This document shows positions 36,837 to 47,700 of a DNA stretch of 64,000 nt, one piece after another. This stretch comes from Thalassomonas actiniarum (GTDB lineage: Bacteria; Pseudomonadota; Gammaproteobacteria; Enterobacterales; Alteromonadaceae). The stretch is taken from positions 558,001 through 622,000 of the forward strand of contig NZ_CP059735.1 in assembly GCF_000948975.2 (NCBI RefSeq), written 5' to 3'. The position numbers and the translations under genes were made by a program. How positions within the stretch are numbered: the stretch's first letter is position 1; each line of letters starts with the position of its first letter. The notes under the pieces are model-generated. The model was not told the origin of the DNA. It was given only the letters and a program-made list of their open reading frames with translations, and ran no database searches.

Positions 36837-38810
36837 ATGACTTTTCTAACCTCGTCGGCCGTCGCACTTTCTAATAAGCTGCGTTTTAAATATAAATTCC
36901 TGATCCTGACGCTGATCTTTTATATTCCGCTATTGGCCAGTGGCTGGTGGATCGTCAGCGAGCAGCTGGGGCGTATCGAACAATATGATAAAGAGTTGAT
37001 GGGGCTGGCCATGGTGAAAAAAGTCGCCATGCTGGAGCAGGATATTCGCCAAACCCAGGTGGAAACGAATGCCGAAGAGCAGGTATCACAAGATCTCAGC
37101 CAGTTAAAACGCCAGGTACGGGATTTTTCCCTGCTAAACGAGCTTGGCCAGCAGCTAGAAGCTATAGATAACCGCTGGCAGGAAATCACCGGGGCAAACG
37201 AGCAGTATAATTCGGCGGCGCTGGCGGCCTTATACGACCAAACCCTGGCCTTTCGCGAGAACATTGCCGCCTTTAGCGGCCTGAGCCGGGAAAGCCAGGC
37301 CAGTGCTTTTTATATCTCTGAGCTGGTGGTGCAGCGTTTGCCTGCCATGATCGAATACCTGGCGCGCACCCGGGATTTAACCGCGGCGATTATCAATAAC
37401 GAGGGCTTTACCGCACAAACCTATACTTCCCTGGTAGCCCTGGACAAACGCCTGGATGAACTCCAGGTGCAGCTGGTGAAATCCAGTGAGCAGCTGCTCA
37501 AAGCAGACGGCAACCAGATGAAGCAATATGCTCAAGCCTATCAGGATTTTTTAACCGGACTCGACGAGTATCAGCGCAATTTACGTAATAAGGTGATTGA
37601 CCCGGACAGTATCTCCTGGTCTGCCGGCGCTGCCGGACAAAGTGTTGGCATGATTTATCAACAGGCGCAGGATTTACTGAAAAGGAATAACCTGCTGCTT
37701 GAACAGAAGCTGGGGCAATACCGGGACAAGAGCAACCGGGCACTGGTGATTTTAACCCTGGTATTGCTGGCGGGCACTGTGATTATCGGCTTTTTGCTGG
37801 CAACCTTTTATTTCTCGTTAAAACAAAACGTGATGGCGATCAACCAGGCATCGGAACGTCTCGGTAACGGAGATTTTAGTGAAAATCTGCTGCTTAACTC
37901 CCAGGATGAACTCGGCGATATTGCCTCAAGCTTTAACCAGATGCAGGAAAAAATTCAGGCATTACTGATGAGTTTCAGCGATGATATTATTCTGCTGAAA
38001 TCGAGCTCGGTTAATATTCACCAGCTCAACACCGGCATGGAGCAAAGCCTGGCCACGCAGCAGGAAAATACCCACAGCGTTGCCAGTGCCGTGCGTCAGG
38101 TGTCCGACAGTGTTGCCGTGATCGCTAAAAATACCGATGAAGCCCGGGAGATCACCGAGCAGGCGAGTACCCATGTGACCGAGGGGCAAACGGTGATCAC
38201 AGAAACCGGCAAGGCGATCACGGATATCTCCGATGAAGTGAATGTGTCGGCCTCGGTGATTAACGAATTGGCAGGATTAAGCACGGAAATAGCCCAATTT
38301 GTGAATGTTATCAGGGAAATCGCCGATCAGACCAATTTGCTGGCGCTTAATGCCGCCATCGAAGCGGCCCGGGCCGGGGAACAGGGCCGGGGCTTTGCCG
38401 TAGTGGCGGATGAAGTACGCACCCTGGCCAGCCGTACCCAGGATTCCACCACGGAAATACAGCGCATCATCGAACAGTTGCAGGGAGGAGCAGAAAAATC
38501 TGTGACTGCCATGAACCAGGGGGTAGCCAAAGCCGAGCATGGGGTGGAAAAAACGCAGCAGGTGACCGAGACCTTTAATGAGGTGACCGACAATGTCGGA
38601 CAAATCGTCGAAGCCACGGTGCAAATTTCGGCTGCCGTTACCCAGCAAAACCAAATGGTGGTGGATATCGACAGCAATACCGTCAATATCGCCGAAGGGG
38701 CGGATCAGGTAATGCAGGCGGCGAAGGAAGCGGCGGGAGCCGGGCATGAGTTGTCTGTGCTGGCGGAGCGTTTATCCGATCAGCTGGCGCAGTTTACTTT
38801 TGTTAAGTGA
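36837..38810 (+). CDS. Methyl-accepting chemotaxis protein
   Basis: Membrane segment 1 lies at about residues 20-41 and segment 2 at about 303-325. The periplasmic region between them is a long helical bundle. HAMP (about 326-380, [22 protein letters not shown]) leads to the cytoplasmic coiled coil. The conserved hairpin tip [20 protein letters not shown] is intact and continues into the [15 protein letters not shown] block. There is no C-terminal CheR-binding pentapeptide. The ligand is unknown. Length 657. Monogenic, with AAAAGGAAG upstream of the ATG. Confidence 0.95.
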   Translation: MTFLTSSAVALSNKLRFKYKFLILTLIFYIPLLASGWWIVSEQLGRIEQYDKELMGLAMVKKVAMLEQDIRQTQVETNAEEQVSQDLSQLKRQVRDFSLLNELGQQLEAIDNRWQEITGANEQYNSAALAALYDQTLAFRENIAAFSGLSRESQASAFYISELVVQRLPAMIEYLARTRDLTAAIINNEGFTAQTYTSLVALDKRLDELQVQLVKSSEQLLKADGNQMKQYAQAYQDFLTGLDEYQRNLRNKVIDPDSISWSAGAAGQSVGMIYQQAQDLLKRNNLLLEQKLGQYRDKSNRALVILTLVLLAGTVIIGFLLATFYFSLKQNVMAINQASERLGNGDFSENLLLNSQDELGDIASSFNQMQEKIQALLMSFSDDIILLKSSSVNIHQLNTGMEQSLATQQENTHSVASAVRQVSDSVAVIAKNTDEAREITEQASTHVTEGQTVITETGKAITDISDEVNVSASVINELAGLSTEIAQFVNVIREIADQTNLLALNAAIEAARAGEQGRGFAVVADEVRTLASRTQDSTTEIQRIIEQLQGGAEKSVTAMNQGVAKAEHGVEKTQQVTETFNEVTDNVGQIVEATVQISAAVTQQNQMVVDIDSNTVNIAEGADQVMQAAKEAAGAGHELSVLAERLSDQLAQFTFVK

Positions 38811-39033
38811 TACCTGCCCAAGTAAGTTATTGTGAATGAGAGCTCACTTGCTTTCCCCGGCAAGTTCGTCGGGGGAAACGGTAATCCTAAGCCAGGCGGG
38901 GTAAGCGAGTCCGCTATGGTTTATTCTCTTGCTTAATCTGTTACTTATACCCTTGTAATGCACGCACTATTTCGCATTTTCATGCGCTTTGGGTATACTT
39001 GTTCGCTGTTTAGTTCTGATTTTGGTGGAAAAG

Positions 39034-40365
39034 TTGATCAAGGCATCTCAAGGTATTGCGGTAAGCTCTCAAGATATAAAAGTTTTTTGTACTCCTGCTG
39101 AGTATAAACAGCAGTTGCTGACGCTGATACAGGCGGCCAGATCACGCATTTATATCACTGCCTTGTACCTGCAGGACGATGACGCCGGCCGGGAAATCCT
39201 CCATGCCTTGTACCGGGCTAAAGCAGGCAATCCAAGTTTGAATGTGAAGGTATTTGTCGATTGCCACCGCGCCCAGCGGGGGCTGATCGGCGAAGGCAAG
39301 CAGGAAGGCAACCGGGCCCTGTACCTGGCTCTGGAAAAAGAATACCGGCAAAGCATAGATGTCTTCGGCGTGGCGGTAAAGCGTAAAGAGCTGTTTGGGG
39401 TGTTGCACCTTAAAGGCATGGTGTTTGATGACACTGTTTTTTATACCGGCGCCAGCATCAATGACGTTTACCTGCACCAGCAGGAGAAATATCGCCTGGA
39501 CCGCTATTACCAGATCTCTTCAAAATCTTTAAGCGACAGCTTTTGTTTTTACCTGGACCGGCAATTTGTCCAGTCGGGTTTAGTACCGCGTTTAAATGAT
39601 GAAGTCTTGCCGGGACCGGGAGAGCAAAAACAGAATATCCGCCAGTTAAAGGCGCGTATGAAAAAGTCCCGCTATGAGCTGCAAAATACCCCGGCTAAGG
39701 TTAACGGCGTTGATGATATCCTGATCAAGCCCTATATCGGTTACGGCAGCAGGGGCAACCGCTTAAACCATACCATACGCCAGCTGGTGCAAAAGAGCCG
39801 CCAGGAGCTGCTGCTGTTTACCCCTTACTTCAACCTGCCCAAGTCGCTGGCAAAGGATGTTACCCGGGCGCTCAAGCGCAAGGTGAAAGTCACCCTGGTG
39901 GTGGGGGATAAAAAAGCCAATGACTTTTATATTGCCGATGAAAAAGATTTCAGCACTATCGGTATCGTGCCTTATATCTATGAAATGCTTTTACATCGTT
40001 TTGTTAAAAAGTGGCAGAAGTATATCGACAGCGGCCAGCTGGAAATCCGCTTATGGCAGGATGAGGGCAACAGTTTTCATCTTAAGGGGCTGATCGCCGA
40101 CAACCGCTATCACATGCTGACCGGCAGCAATTTGAATCCCCGGGCCTGGTCGCTGGATCTGGAAAACGGTTTGCTGCTTGATGACAAGCAGGGACATTTG
40201 CAAGCGCAGGTGCAACAGGAAGTTGATGTGATATTAAAGCATACCCGGCGCATCGGGCATTCCCGCGACATTGAGGCTATTGATAATTATCCGGATAAAC
40301 CTAAGGCGTTGTTAAAGAAAATTCGCATGACGCAAATAGACAGGCTCCTAAAGCGCTTTTTATAA
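39034..40365 (+). CDS. pssA: CDP-diacylglycerol-serine O-phosphatidyltransferase (PLD family)
   Basis: PssA makes phosphatidylserine from CDP-diacylglycerol and serine, the first step to phosphatidylethanolamine. It has two phospholipase-D HKD motifs: HLKGMVFDD at about residues 126-134, with SINDVYLHQQEKYRLDRYY behind it, and FHLKGLIADN...LTGSNLNPRAWSLDLEN in the second half. The protein aligns with E. coli PssA (451 residues) if started at the TTG at 39034, which has GGTGG 5-6 bases upstream. In-frame GTG at 39025 and TTG at 38989 are possible but have no better signal. Confidence 0.92.
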   Translation: MIKASQGIAVSSQDIKVFCTPAEYKQQLLTLIQAARSRIYITALYLQDDDAGREILHALYRAKAGNPSLNVKVFVDCHRAQRGLIGEGKQEGNRALYLALEKEYRQSIDVFGVAVKRKELFGVLHLKGMVFDDTVFYTGASINDVYLHQQEKYRLDRYYQISSKSLSDSFCFYLDRQFVQSGLVPRLNDEVLPGPGEQKQNIRQLKARMKKSRYELQNTPAKVNGVDDILIKPYIGYGSRGNRLNHTIRQLVQKSRQELLLFTPYFNLPKSLAKDVTRALKRKVKVTLVVGDKKANDFYIADEKDFSTIGIVPYIYEMLLHRFVKKWQKYIDSGQLEIRLWQDEGNSFHLKGLIADNRYHMLTGSNLNPRAWSLDLENGLLLDDKQGHLQAQVQQEVDVILKHTRRIGHSRDIEAIDNYPDKPKALLKKIRMTQIDRLLKRFL

Positions 40366-40577
40366 AGGGGTTTATTTCAGCTTAATATGCTTCCAGGCTT
40401 AAGCTAAGTACTTACGTCCTGTAAGTAATCCTGCGCTGCCAGGAGAGCAAGGAGCAGGGGTTATAAAGGGATTTTATAACCGGTTTAAAAAAGCCGGCTA
40501 ATAAGATGATTAACCGGCCGTTATACAAGAATGTAAGTCATCCTGCCTTGCCATAAAGGCAGAAGCAGGCTGTGCTT

Positions 40578-42164
40578 TTACCCCTTTCTTTTTTCTGCCG
40601 AGACTATGTCCCTGACATCCTTAAGCAAGGCCTTGGCATCGTAAACAATACCGTCTTTGACCGTGTAATTTACCCCGCCGGTGCGTACCGGCTGGTTTTT
40701 GTCGTTTAACCTGAAATGTCCGGTGCCGTATAAGGTTTTAAAGTTACGCAGTGGGTTATCCGGCACTATCACCAGATCGGCTTTTTTCCCGACCCGGATC
40801 GAACCGATATCATCCGCCATGCCCAGTGCCTGGGCGCCGTTAAAGGTGGCGGAGCGGATCACTTCCAGGGCGTTAAAACCGGCTTCCCTGAGCAGCTCTA
40901 ATTCACGCACATAGGCAAAGCCGTATATTTTAAAGATATAGCCGGCATCTGAGCCCGTGGTTACCCGGCCGCCGTGATTTTTATAATCATTGAGGAAGGT
41001 CATCCACTGGCGGAAATTATTCTTCCAGGCTATCTCATCGTCGGTGGTCCAGTCAAACCAGTAGGAGCCGTGGGCATAACGGCTGGGCTGGAAAAACTGC
41101 CACAGGGTCGGCAAGGTATAGTCCTGGTGCCAGTCGGCATTCATTTCCCGCATCAGATCCCGGCTGGCTTCATAGATGGTCATGGTCGGATTGATGGTGA
41201 AATCCAGGGAGATCAGCTCATCCCGCACCTTATTCCATTTTTTGCTGCCGGGTTTGGCGGCCTGCTGCCATAACCGGCCCGCTTCGCCAAACCTGTGCTG
41301 TTCGTTGTTGTAATTGTACTCCGGGCTATAGTCCTGGATGATCTGGTGCTCAAACAGCGCTTCGGGCAAACCGTACCAGTGCTCCATGGTGGTCAACCCC
41401 AAACGGGCGGAGTCCAGGGCGTTCATGCTGGTTACTTCCAGCTGGGCGTGGTGCATCATAGTGCCCAGCTGCTGTTTTTTCGCTTCATCCAGGGCTGCGG
41501 TCATGATTTGTGGCGGAGCGCCAAAAAATTTGATGCCTTTGGCGCCTTTTTTCGCGATTGCCTTAACCCAGCTCTTCGCCTGCTTAGGGGTGTTGATTTC
41601 GTCTTGTTGTTCCATGCCGAAACCGACATAAGGGATGATCCTCGGGGCGGCTATGGTGTTTTTCTCGCTGCGTTTGACATGATCCATGACCCAGGGCAGG
41701 CCGTTAAAGCTGCCGGGCTCCCGTACCGTGGTGATGCCGTGGGCAAGCCAGAGTTTAAAAACATATTCGGCGGGAATATTGTCGGCGCTGCCGCCGATAT
41801 GGCCGTGCATATCGATAAAGCCGGGTAAGACATACTGGCCGCTGATATCGATGACTTTATCGTCTTTACCTGCCTGGGGGCGTTTGGCCTTGATCGGTAC
41901 CCCGGGATTGCCGACATTAACAATGCTGACGATGCGGTCGTTCTCGATCACAATGTCCATGGGGCCGCGGGCGGGGGCGCCTTCGCCGTTCACCACTATG
42001 CCGCCGCGCAGGATCAGGCGTTTATAGGGGCCTTCACCCTGGCTGCGCTGAGGTGCCTTAACCCCGGGACCTGCCAAAGCACTGGTGCTTAATGCCAGCA
42101 TTGAGGCAACTAAAGCGGATGCCAGGCCGGATTTGAGTCCGGTCAATAGACTAACTGATTTCAT
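40578..42164 (-). CDS. Exported metal-dependent amidohydrolase
   Basis: An amidohydrolase-superfamily enzyme (imidazolonepropionase/prolidase-like subgroup) with a signal peptide (about 1-31, ending LSTSALAGP). The HxH metal pair is in FIDMHGHIGG, further ligands lie in MMHHAQLEVTS and TTMEHWYG, and the catalytic Asp is in TTGSDAGYIF. The terminal strand KADLVIVPDNPL is typical of the C-terminal beta-sandwich return. An exported location suggests scavenging of peptides or cyclic amides, which is inference. Length 528. It lies 13 bp downstream of the 2OG oxygenase gene, so they may be an operon. Confidence 0.88.
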   Translation of the reverse strand: MKSVSLLTGLKSGLASALVASMLALSTSALAGPGVKAPQRSQGEGPYKRLILRGGIVVNGEGAPARGPMDIVIENDRIVSIVNVGNPGVPIKAKRPQAGKDDKVIDISGQYVLPGFIDMHGHIGGSADNIPAEYVFKLWLAHGITTVREPGSFNGLPWVMDHVKRSEKNTIAAPRIIPYVGFGMEQQDEINTPKQAKSWVKAIAKKGAKGIKFFGAPPQIMTAALDEAKKQQLGTMMHHAQLEVTSMNALDSARLGLTTMEHWYGLPEALFEHQIIQDYSPEYNYNNEQHRFGEAGRLWQQAAKPGSKKWNKVRDELISLDFTINPTMTIYEASRDLMREMNADWHQDYTLPTLWQFFQPSRYAHGSYWFDWTTDDEIAWKNNFRQWMTFLNDYKNHGGRVTTGSDAGYIFKIYGFAYVRELELLREAGFNALEVIRSATFNGAQALGMADDIGSIRVGKKADLVIVPDNPLRNFKTLYGTGHFRLNDKNQPVRTGGVNYTVKDGIVYDAKALLKDVRDIVSAEKRKG

Positions 42165-42177
42165 TACTGTCCTGTTG

Positions 42178-42876
42178 TTATTGTGGGGTGTAGATTCTTT
42201 CTGCCGGGTTAAACGCTACCCAGGAGGTCAGCACGTATTTATCGCTGGATACCGGTACATTGCCCCTGTGGGTATGGGTGAAGCCGCATGGGGCGATCAC
42301 CATAGTACCGGCCTTGGGCCTGACGCTTTTTTCCTGGTAGAAAAAGTCGGTTTCGCCGCCTTCTTCGACATCATTAAGGTAAATCAAAAACAGCAATACC
42401 CGGTGCAGGGCATCGTTGGGGCCCGGCTGCGGGTAAATTTCAGAATGCCAGTAGCCGTAATTGCCTTTGCCTTTGTCATATTTCTGGGCATTGATCGGCG
42501 CCAGGCGGAATAGGTATTTCATCAGGTTGACAACATTGGGCTTGCCGATTTCGTCGAAGTTTTCTGCGGTCAGCTGTACCGGCTCTTTGGTTACCGGATG
42601 GGCTACCGTCAGGGAAATGCCGCTGATAATACTGAAAAAGTATTTGGCCATATATTCGCTGACCCTTTGGGTGCAGGCCTGGGTGATGGTTTGCATTGCC
42701 TGTTGAAACTCGGGGTGTTGGTTCAGGTAAATATCCTGGCTGAGTTTTTTCGTGGTATCGACACCGCCGCCGGTACGCCCCGGGTTTTTATGGGGGCTTT
42801 GTTCGAACTGGCGGACAAAGTCCTGGCAAAACTCTCTCGGTAAGGCGTCGGGGTATATTTCAATGAAATCAGTCAT
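42178..42876 (-). CDS. 2OG-Fe(II) oxygenase, prolyl-4-hydroxylase-like, with HxE facial motif
   Basis: This is a cupin-fold dioxygenase. The C-terminal half shows the P4H plan: YWHSEIYP (the position normally HxD), RVLLFLIYLNDVEEGGETDF, VRPKAGTMVIAP, and FTHTHRGNVPVSSDKYVLTSW with the distal His and the Lys/Arg that would bind 2-oxoglutarate. The acidic ligand appears to be Glu rather than Asp. The substrate is unknown. It precedes the exported amidohydrolase on the same strand with a 13-bp gap. Confidence 0.82.
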   Translation of the reverse strand: MTDFIEIYPDALPREFCQDFVRQFEQSPHKNPGRTGGGVDTTKKLSQDIYLNQHPEFQQAMQTITQACTQRVSEYMAKYFFSIISGISLTVAHPVTKEPVQLTAENFDEIGKPNVVNLMKYLFRLAPINAQKYDKGKGNYGYWHSEIYPQPGPNDALHRVLLFLIYLNDVEEGGETDFFYQEKSVRPKAGTMVIAPCGFTHTHRGNVPVSSDKYVLTSWVAFNPAERIYTPQ

Positions 42877-43042
42877 GTTCTTGCTTTTATTTGTTATTCG
42901 TTATTATTTTTCCTCCAGCATACTATAATTCACCGCCTTTATTGCAGAAATTTTAAGACAAAAGTTTGGTTCTTTAACCCCCGGGTGTAAGATTGCTGCT
43001 TATCAGATTAATAAATCATACATATAGCAAAAGGATAGCAAG

Positions 43043-43438
43043 TTGTTCAGTGAAACTATTAGCCCGAGATTCAGCGATACCGATGCCTTAGGGCATATTA
43101 ACAATACTATGGTGCCGGTATGGTTTGAAGGGGCCAGGGATCCGGTTTTCCGTTTGTTTATGCCGGAGCTCGATACCGGCAACTGGCAGTTGATCCTGGC
43201 GAAAATCGATGTCACCTACCACGGTCAGCTCTTTTACGGCAAAGACATTGAAGTGAGAACCTATATCGGCCGTATCGGCGGCGCTTCGTTTGATGTCTAC
43301 CAGGAATTGTGGCAGCAAGGGGAGAAGTGCGCCAGCGGCACCGCGGTGATGGTGCATTTCTGCTATCAGGAGCAAGCCTCTATGCCTATTCCCGAGGCCA
43401 TTAAAGGCGAAATGAACAAACATCTGCTTGAAGGCTGA
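43043..43438 (+). CDS. Hotdog-fold acyl-CoA thioesterase
   Basis: A 4-hydroxybenzoyl-CoA-thioesterase-type hotdog protein of 131 residues. The signature RFSDTDALGHINNTMVPVWFEGARD carries the catalytic Asp and the following helix. YHGQLFYGKDIEVRTYIGRIGGASFDVYQEL is the second half of the fold. It starts with TTG at 43043, with AAAGGATAG upstream. The acyl substrate cannot be inferred. Stands alone upstream of the RND efflux genes. Confidence 0.88.
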   Translation: MFSETISPRFSDTDALGHINNTMVPVWFEGARDPVFRLFMPELDTGNWQLILAKIDVTYHGQLFYGKDIEVRTYIGRIGGASFDVYQELWQQGEKCASGTAVMVHFCYQEQASMPIPEAIKGEMNKHLLEG

Positions 43439-43607
43439 TCTTGCCTGTTTTTACTTTGTCCGGTTTTGCTTTCCTTTGAGGATGAAACAAAACCGGGCGA
43501 AATTTAGACAAGTATTTCTATTTTTATCAAGGACATTAACCTCCCCTTAACCCCCCGCATCGGATAATCACCTCATTACTTTTTAATCAAATATCTGAGG
43601 TGTTTAA

Positions 43608-44723
43608 ATGCGTACTACTGTGAACTACCTGGCGCCCTGTTTGCTGTTGAGCCTGCTGCTGAGCGCTTGTAAGCAAGAACAAGTTACCGCTGAAGAAGCG
43701 ATCCGTCCTATTGCCTGGGTGGAAGCCGAAAAATCCGGACTGGAGCAGGCCAGGCGTTTATCCGGCATAGTGCAGCCGGTAGAATCTGCCGAGCTTAGCT
43801 TCCAGGTGGGGGGCAAGGTCGCCGAGGTTTATGTCAAACTCGGCGATGTGGTCAAACAGGGTCAGCTGCTGGCTAAAATCGAAGACTCTCCTTACCGCTT
43901 TAACCAGATGTCGTCGCAGGCGAATCTGGAGCAAAGTATCGCCTCGCAAAAAGAGGCAGAAAACGAGTACCGCCGTTATGCCGAACTGGAAAAACAGGGA
44001 CTGGTATCGGCTTCGGGTTACGACAATGCCAAAACCGCCTACGCCACTGCCAACAGCGCCATAGACTTGGCCAGGGCGCAGCTGGACATCAGCAATAAAA
44101 ACCTCAAGGATACCCGCTTGATAGCCCCCTATGACGGCAAGATCACCCAACGTATGATCGAGCCTTCGATGCAGGTGGCGGCCGGACAGGGAACTTTTGA
44201 TATTGAAGGCCAGATGGGGCTGGAAGTACAAGTGATGGTGCCGGAAACCCTGGTTCGGGATATCAGGGCGGGACAAAAGCTGGCGATTGCCTATCCGGTG
44301 CTGCCGGATGTTAGCGGCAGCGGCGTGATCACTGAAATCGGCTCAAAGGCACAAAGCGCCAATGCTTTCCCGGTAACCATCCTGGTTAAGAATGACCTGC
44401 AACACCTGCGCGCCGGTATGACCGCTGAGGTGAACTTTACCTTTACCGGTACCGGACGCAGCGGTTATCGGGGCGAGGCTTTTCGTTTGCCGCTTAGTGC
44501 CCTTGGCGCAGGTGTTGGCCAGCAAGCCTATGTTTTTGTTTATGATCCGCAAAGCTCTCAAGTGGCTAAACGCCGGGTGGCGGTGGAAAATATTCTCAAT
44601 AACGAGGCTTTTATCTCTTCCGGGTTAAAGCAGGGGGAAATCATAGCCACTGCCGGGGTGACCTATTTGCGTCATGGCCAGCGGGTAAACCTACTCGACC
44701 AGCAAGTTAAGCAATTTAACTGA
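43608..44723 (+). CDS. RND efflux periplasmic adaptor (membrane fusion lipoprotein)
   Basis: A lipoprotein signal peptide ends in LLLSACKQE (acylated Cys at about 21). The adaptor architecture is complete: the first beta-strand with ESAELSFQVGGKVAEVYVKLGDVVKQGQLLAKIE (lipoyl half), an alpha-hairpin (about 95-155), the second lipoyl half ending in LIAPYDGKITQRMIEP, and beta-barrel and membrane-proximal domains up to residue 371. It is 19 bp upstream of the pump gene, with no TolC-family gene next to it. Confidence 0.94.
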   Translation: MRTTVNYLAPCLLLSLLLSACKQEQVTAEEAIRPIAWVEAEKSGLEQARRLSGIVQPVESAELSFQVGGKVAEVYVKLGDVVKQGQLLAKIEDSPYRFNQMSSQANLEQSIASQKEAENEYRRYAELEKQGLVSASGYDNAKTAYATANSAIDLARAQLDISNKNLKDTRLIAPYDGKITQRMIEPSMQVAAGQGTFDIEGQMGLEVQVMVPETLVRDIRAGQKLAIAYPVLPDVSGSGVITEIGSKAQSANAFPVTILVKNDLQHLRAGMTAEVNFTFTGTGRSGYRGEAFRLPLSALGAGVGQQAYVFVYDPQSSQVAKRRVAVENILNNEAFISSGLKQGEIIATAGVTYLRHGQRVNLLDQQVKQFN

Positions 44724-44742
44724 TTGAAGCGGAGAAGCTGGT

Positions 44743-47700
44743 ATGAATATCACGAAAATTTCCTTTGAATATCGCAAATCTATTTTTATGCTGCTGGCGC
44801 TGATGCTGGTTAACGGCGTCTTTGCCTATTTCACCCTGCCGGCGCAGGAAGATCCCACCACTGTGGTCAGGGAGGCGATTGTCTCCACGGCTTACCCCGG
44901 CATGTCGCCGGAGCGGGTGGAACAACTGATCACCAAAACCCTGGAGAAAGAAATCCGTAAGGTGCCTGAAGTGAAAAAAATCACTTCTACCTCGGAAACC
45001 GGCACCTCGATTATCCATGTGCAGATTTATGACCGCTATTTTAACCTTGAAGATATCTGGCAGGATGTCCGTAACCGGGTGAGCGAGGCGGCAGCAAACC
45101 TGCCGGAGGGCACTATGACCTCCCGGGTAAACGACTCCTTCGGGGATGTTTCCGTGATCACCCTGGCATTGACCGCCGACGGTTTTAACCTGGGGGAAAT
45201 GCGGGATATGGCCAAGCATATCCGGGATCTCCTCTATACCGTGCCGGGCACGAAAAAGGTGGAAGTGCTCGGGGTACAGGATGAGCGCATCTTTCTGGAA
45301 TCGTCAAGCGCCAAGCTGGCCCAGCTGGGGATTTCCCCGCAAAGCATAGTCAACGCGCTGCAAAACCAGAATATCATCAGTTCCGGCGGCCAGGTTGATA
45401 CCGGCGATACCTCTTTTATTGTCGAACCCAGCGGTAACTTTAACAGCCTGGAAGAAATTGCCGAGACCCGGATTTCTATTCCCGGCAGCCAGGACAGCAT
45501 CGCCTTAAAAGATATTGTGACGGTGCGCCGTGGTTATATCGATCCGCCGGATGAGCCTGCCTATTTTAACGGCCAGCCGGCGATCATGTTTGGCGTCGCC
45601 ATGCTGGAGAATTACAACGTACCCGATTTTAATACCCTGGTGAAGCAGCAGGTGGCGGATATTCAGGCGACCCTGCCAGTCGGTTACCAGATAGGTTTGG
45701 CAACGGATCAGTCGGTACAGGTAAAAGAGAAAATAGACGGTGTATCCGGCAATGTGCTGCAAACCCTGATCATAGTGCTGTTGGTGGTGATCCTGTTTTT
45801 AGGCATGCGTACCGGTTTGATCGTCGGCTCTATCGTGCCTTTTGTGATGCTGGGTACCTTGGCGATTATGAAAGTGTCCGGCATCAAGCTGGAGCAGCTG
45901 AGCCTGTCGACCCTGATCATTGCCCTGGGCTTGCTGGTGGACAACGGCATAGTGATTGCCGAAGATTTTAAACGCCGCCTGGAGCAGGGCACAGACAGGT
46001 ATCAGGCCATGTGCCGGGGAGGCAAGGAGCTGGCGATGCCGCTGTTGAGCTCTTCGGTGACTACTATCTTGTTTTTCCTGCCGCTGATGCTGGCGGAGCA
46101 TGTTGCCGGGGAATTTACCCGCTCTGTTTCCCTGGTGATCTTAATTACCTTGCTGACCAGTTGGGTGCTGGCCATCTGCGTGACCCCGATCTTATGTTAT
46201 TTATTCATCCGGGTGAAACCTAAGGAGCGGGGCAAGGTTACTGAGCCGGAGCAGGCAGGTTCAGCCGCTAAATATTATGGTTATTACGAAAACTTCCTGC
46301 ACTGGATCTTAAGCCATAAAGCCTTGTTTATAGGTATAGTTATTGCGATTTTCGTGCTGGCCATGGGGGGCTTTAAATTTGTCGCCCAGCAATTTTTTCC
46401 CAACTCGGATCGCAGCCAGGTCTTAATGTATGTTGACCTGCCCAACGGCACTTCGGCGCGGCAGACCAACCGCCAGATGAAGGAAATTTTTGCCTGGCTG
46501 GACGATAAACAGCGTTTTCCCGAGATCCAAAGCTATGCCGGTTATTCGGGATTTGACGGCCCCCGTTTTGTCGCCTCCCTGAGCCCGGAAGATCCGGCGG
46601 ACAATAAAGGTTTTGTGGTCCTTAATATGGCTGAAGCCGTGACCCTGGAGCAACTGGATCCGTTTGTGGATAAGCTGCATCGCGAGATGGTCGAAACTTT
46701 TCCCAATGTCTCTGCCCGGGTCAAACGTATGTTTGTCGGGCCGTCGGACTCAAGCGTGATTAAAATTCAGGTAAAAGGGCCCGATAAAGATGTTTTATAT
46801 GCCAAGGCCGAAGAAATCATGGCGGTGCTGCACCAGTTGCCCAACACTAAAAATGTCCGTACCGACTGGCAAAATCGCATTGTTAAAGTGAAAGTGCAGA
46901 TAGACCAGCAACGGGCGCGCCGCGCCGGGGTTACTTCGGACGATATTGCCAGCGCCCTGCAGGGCTATTTTGACGGCGTAACCGTAACCGAATATCGCGA
47001 GCAGGATAATATTATTCCTGTGGTTTTGCAGGGCAAAGATGAAGAGCGCTTTAACCTGGATCGCTTGCGCACGGTAACGGTATTTTCAAGCAGTTTGGGG
47101 CAGGGGGTACCTTTGTTCCAGGTAGCGGATTTTGTTCCTGAGAATCAGTATTCGAGGATCAAACGCGAGAATATGTTCCGCACCATCAGCGTGCTGGCAA
47201 CCAATACCGCTATCAGCGCCCAGGATATGCAGCTGGCGATAGACGATAAAATTCAGTTGTTAAAAGCAGACCTGCCGCTAAACCACAGCATAGAGTACGA
47301 CGGGGTTATTGTTGAGTCGGCAGAAGCACAACAGGCCATGGGCACCAGCGTGCCTATGGTGGTGGGCCTGGTGATCATCTTGCTGGTGATGCAGTTTAAC
47401 TCTTACCGCCGTGCGGCGATTATTGTGCTGACCATTCCCTTGTCTATGATAGGCACTGTGGGCGGTTTGATTATCATGGATGCGCCTTTTGGTTTTATGG
47501 TGACTTTGGGCATATACAGCCTGGCGGGGATCATTATCAATAACGCCATTGTGCTGATCGACCGCATAGATATTGAGCGCCGCAGCGGAATCAGTGATTA
47601 CCAGGCGATCATCAATGCCTGTAAAACCCGGTTAAGACCAATAGCCATGACCACCATCACTACCATTATGGGGCTGTTGCCGCTGATCATGGATCCCGCT

